A stretch of 36,275 bases of DNA from assembly GCA_028291345.1 (NCBI GenBank), contig JAQGIF010000175.1, positions 1 through 36,275 on the forward strand. Direction: 5' to 3'. The notes beneath the pieces were generated by a model that was not told where the DNA came from, searched no databases, and saw only the letters and a program-made list of their open reading frames with translations. Source of the stretch: Rhodospirillales bacterium (GTDB lineage Bacteria > Pseudomonadota > Alphaproteobacteria > BOG-932 > Roseiterribacteraceae). Below, piece after piece: positions 34,201-36,275 of this stretch. Positions within the stretch are counted from its first letter, which is position 1, and each line of letters opens with the position of its first letter. The position numbers were made by a program, and so were the translations under genes.

Positions 34201-36081
34201 ATGCAGTTCGGCAAGATGGCCCGCGGCGGCTGGATGATGGTTTCACTGATGATCGCCGCCGGTTATGCGGTGCAAGCGCGCGGCGACAGCGATCCAGTCC
34301 CCTCGCCCAGCGCGTCGCAACCCGGCGCTGCGCTTTATGCCGAACGTTGCGCCCAATGCCATGACCACCCCGTCGACCGCATCCCGCCCCGCGCCTTCCT
34401 GTCCATCGTCAAGACGCCCGAGCAGGTCGTGACCGCGTTGAGCGCGGGCGTGATGCAGCCGATGGCGGCGGGACTCAACCCCGACCAGATCAAGTCGCTG
34501 GCAGTCTTCATCACGGGGAAGGAACCCGGGGCGACCCATGATCCCGACCCCGAAGCCAATCGCTGCGCCAAGCCGGCGAGTTCGATCGCACTCGGCCCGG
34601 ACGACTGGAACGGCTGGGGTCATGACTCGGGCAATGCGCGCTTCCAGGCGGACGCCGGGATCAAACCCGCCAATATCCCGCGTCTGAAGGTCAAATGGGT
34701 GTTCGCCTATCCCGGCAATGTGGCCGACGGCCAGCCGGTTATCGTCGGTGGCATGCTGTTTATCGCCAATCGCGCTGGCCGGGTTTTCGCGCTCAACGCC
34801 GAGACCGGCTGCACCTACTGGTCGTTTTTGGCTGAGGGCGGTGTTCATGCCGGCATCAGCGTCGGCGCGTTGCCCGACGGCAAATCCGCCGCTTATGTCA
34901 CCACCGAGAATGGCTATCTTCGTGCGCTGGATGCGCTGACCGGCGCCCCGGTCTGGACGACGCGGGTCGAAGATCATCCGGCGACGCGCCTCACTGGATC
35001 GCCAACTTTGTTTGACGGCCGGCTATATGTGCCCTTGTCGTCCCTCGAAGAGGTTTCGCTCTTCAACGCGAACTATGCCTGCTGCACCTTCCGCGGCGGG
35101 ATCGCCGCCGTCGACGCGGTAACCGGCAAGATTGTCTGGAAAACCCATACGATCGCACAGGAGCCGAAACAGATCGGCGTCAGCGCCTCGGGAACCAAGC
35201 TGTTCGGTCCGGCCGGTGTTGCCATATTCTCCGCGCCGACGATCGATCCGAAGCGCAAGCTGGTCTATGCGGGCACCGGAAATTCCTACACGCAGGACTC
35301 GATCGATACCGCCAACGCGGTCATCGCGTTCGATCTCGAAACCGGCGCGCGACGCTGGGTGGCCCAGGCGTTACCCGATGACAATGTCTGCCCTAAGGCG
35401 CTGAAGTCGGAGGAGTGCCCCCATACCGGCCCGGACTTCGACTTCGCCGCGCCGCCGGTTCTGCGCACGCTGCCGAACGGAAAGGAGATATTGGTCGCGA
35501 TCTCGAAAGCCGATGAGGCGTTCGGTTTCGACCCCGACCAGAACGGTAAGTTGGTCTGGCGGCAAACGCTCGGCAAGGGCAGCCGCACTGCCGGAGTTTG
35601 GGGTATGGCCGCCGACGCGACGCGGATCTATGTCGGCGGCGCCGACGTCCGCCCGCAGCCCGGGGTCACCGTCGGTGGGCTGAACGGCGTGGATATCGCG
35701 ACCGGGAAGCTCGACTGGCGCACCCCTGCCCCGCCGGCGGTCTGCGGCTGGGGCGACGCCCAAACCCCGCTTTCGATTGCCAACGGCGCAGTCGGTTGCT
35801 CACCGGCTCAGCCTGGCGCGATCGCGGCCATTCCCGGTGTGGTGTTCTCCGGGTCGGTTGATGGGCATATCCGCGCCTTCTCGAGCAATGACGGCACCAA
35901 GCTGTGGGATTTCGACACGGGCCAGCATTTCAAGGCCGTTAACGCCGACACCGCGATCGGCGGTAGCATCAGCAATGGCGCGGAGGCGGTAGCCAAGGGC
36001 GTGCTCTACGTGAACTCAGGCTCGGCCGGCGTGCATCAGCCGGGGAACGCGCTGATCGCCTTCACGGTCGACGGGAAATAG
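34201..36081 (+). CDS. Cytochrome c/PQQ-dependent dehydrogenase, polyvinyl-alcohol-dehydrogenase type
   Basis: A 626-residue periplasmic quinohemoprotein. A leader (GGWMMVSLMIAAGYAVQARG) is followed by an N-terminal cytochrome c domain with heme site CAQCH (C50-H54) and probable axial Met in VMQPMAAGL (M85 or M88). The PQQ propeller then follows from about residue 137. The order cytochrome first, propeller second, plus NYACCTFRGGIAAVDAVTG with vicinal cysteines C294-C295 and blades such as LVYAGTGNSYTQDSIDTANA, is the pattern of polyvinyl alcohol dehydrogenase (cytochrome). Members oxidise secondary alcohols and pass electrons to cytochrome c. It is the last gene of the rightward set. The substrate here need not be PVA. 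Confidence 0.92.
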   Translation: MQFGKMARGGWMMVSLMIAAGYAVQARGDSDPVPSPSASQPGAALYAERCAQCHDHPVDRIPPRAFLSIVKTPEQVVTALSAGVMQPMAAGLNPDQIKSLAVFITGKEPGATHDPDPEANRCAKPASSIALGPDDWNGWGHDSGNARFQADAGIKPANIPRLKVKWVFAYPGNVADGQPVIVGGMLFIANRAGRVFALNAETGCTYWSFLAEGGVHAGISVGALPDGKSAAYVTTENGYLRALDALTGAPVWTTRVEDHPATRLTGSPTLFDGRLYVPLSSLEEVSLFNANYACCTFRGGIAAVDAVTGKIVWKTHTIAQEPKQIGVSASGTKLFGPAGVAIFSAPTIDPKRKLVYAGTGNSYTQDSIDTANAVIAFDLETGARRWVAQALPDDNVCPKALKSEECPHTGPDFDFAAPPVLRTLPNGKEILVAISKADEAFGFDPDQNGKLVWRQTLGKGSRTAGVWGMAADATRIYVGGADVRPQPGVTVGGLNGVDIATGKLDWRTPAPPAVCGWGDAQTPLSIANGAVGCSPAQPGAIAAIPGVVFSGSVDGHIRAFSSNDGTKLWDFDTGQHFKAVNADTAIGGSISNGAEAVAKGVLYVNSGSAGVHQPGNALIAFTVDGK

Positions 36082-36275
36082 ACAGCGAAAAGATTACGGG
36101 CTGTCGGTGTCTTTCTTGGTCGCCTGATAAGAGTTGCCGCCGGGCGATCCGATCGCAGTGCCCGGATCCCCGGGGTGAATGAATTACGTGTCAAGGCGAA
36201 CTGGTACACGTCCCAGGGAAATGACGGTTACGATGCAGGCCTCATTTCGCCACGGTGGGTAAATGAAAGGCAAAG
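36082..36275 (+). pseudogene. Open partial frame at the window edge, possibly TonB-receptor-like
   Basis: After the dehydrogenase stop, one forward frame stays open to the end of the window. Its last third reads NELRVKANWYTSQGNDGYDA then GLISPRWVNERQ, which resembles strands near the C-terminus of TonB-dependent outer-membrane receptors. The earlier part (36085-36170) is Arg/Gly-rich and looks non-coding. A GTG at 36175 could start a short ORF instead. This is most likely a remnant or the edge of a gene whose nature needs sequence beyond the window. Confidence 0.2.

Noticed and set aside
1-36275. CRISPR array, rRNA genes, phage structural genes, replication origin
   Set aside because: I scanned for regularly spaced repeats, conserved rRNA blocks and hallmark proteins and found none.

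Overview
The window is a high-GC stretch of an alphaproteobacterial chromosome. The polyprenyl synthase / DUF2007 / methyltransferase block, glyQ-glyS followed by ppdK, and ygfZ next to pyrC and LPS genes are arrangements I associate with Rhodospirillales, Sphingomonadales and relatives. I cannot name the genus. No plasmid, phage or CRISPR hallmark is visible. Everything here comes from reading the sequence and its translations by eye; no database search was run.

Region 1 (1 to ~3.9 kb) is accessory and partly decayed. It holds a frameshifted condensation/acyltransferase-like remnant, a histidine-kinase remnant broken by two frameshifts and joined to the 5' end of an IS630-type transposase, and one small intact membrane protein. 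A 22-bp piece of the tRNA-Pro(CGG) 3' end (3793-3814) is repeated exactly at 1397-1418. This is the footprint expected of a tRNA-targeted integrative element. The 2.4 kb between the copies carries a Tat-exported metallo-beta-lactamase-fold hydrolase, a small hypothetical gene, two very short ORFs ending in a rho-independent terminator, and no integrase.

Region 2 (3.9 to 13 kb) is housekeeping: tRNA-Pro, a long-chain polyprenyl diphosphate synthase, DUF2007, a TrmN6-like tRNA methyltransferase, a small membrane zinc-ribbon protein, glyQ, a GNAT acetyltransferase overlapping both neighbours, glyS with an unusual low-GC internal segment, and ppdK.

Region 3 (13 to 23.8 kb) has a D-aminoacylase-type amidohydrolase, then an envelope and pyrimidine block. 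Leftward are a GT4 glycosyltransferase and ygfZ. Rightward are GT9, WaaE-like GT2 and O-antigen-ligase genes that overlap one another and run into pyrC, then pyrE and an EamA transporter. A luciferase-like oxidoreductase faces them.

Region 4 (23.9 to 36.3 kb) starts with an AsmA-like protein and is otherwise an oxidative accessory cluster. A leftward set (P450, NTF2-like protein, broken PQQ dehydrogenase/cytochrome c, second P450, HbpS/GlcG-like protein, SDR) diverges from a rightward set (cytochrome P460, zinc alcohol dehydrogenase, TIM-barrel isomerase-like protein, cytochrome c/PQQ dehydrogenase of the polyvinyl-alcohol-dehydrogenase type). Together they look like a catabolic module that hydroxylates a hydrophobic substrate, oxidises the resulting alcohol in the cytoplasm and periplasm, and passes electrons to c-type cytochromes. 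The substrate cannot be read from the sequence.
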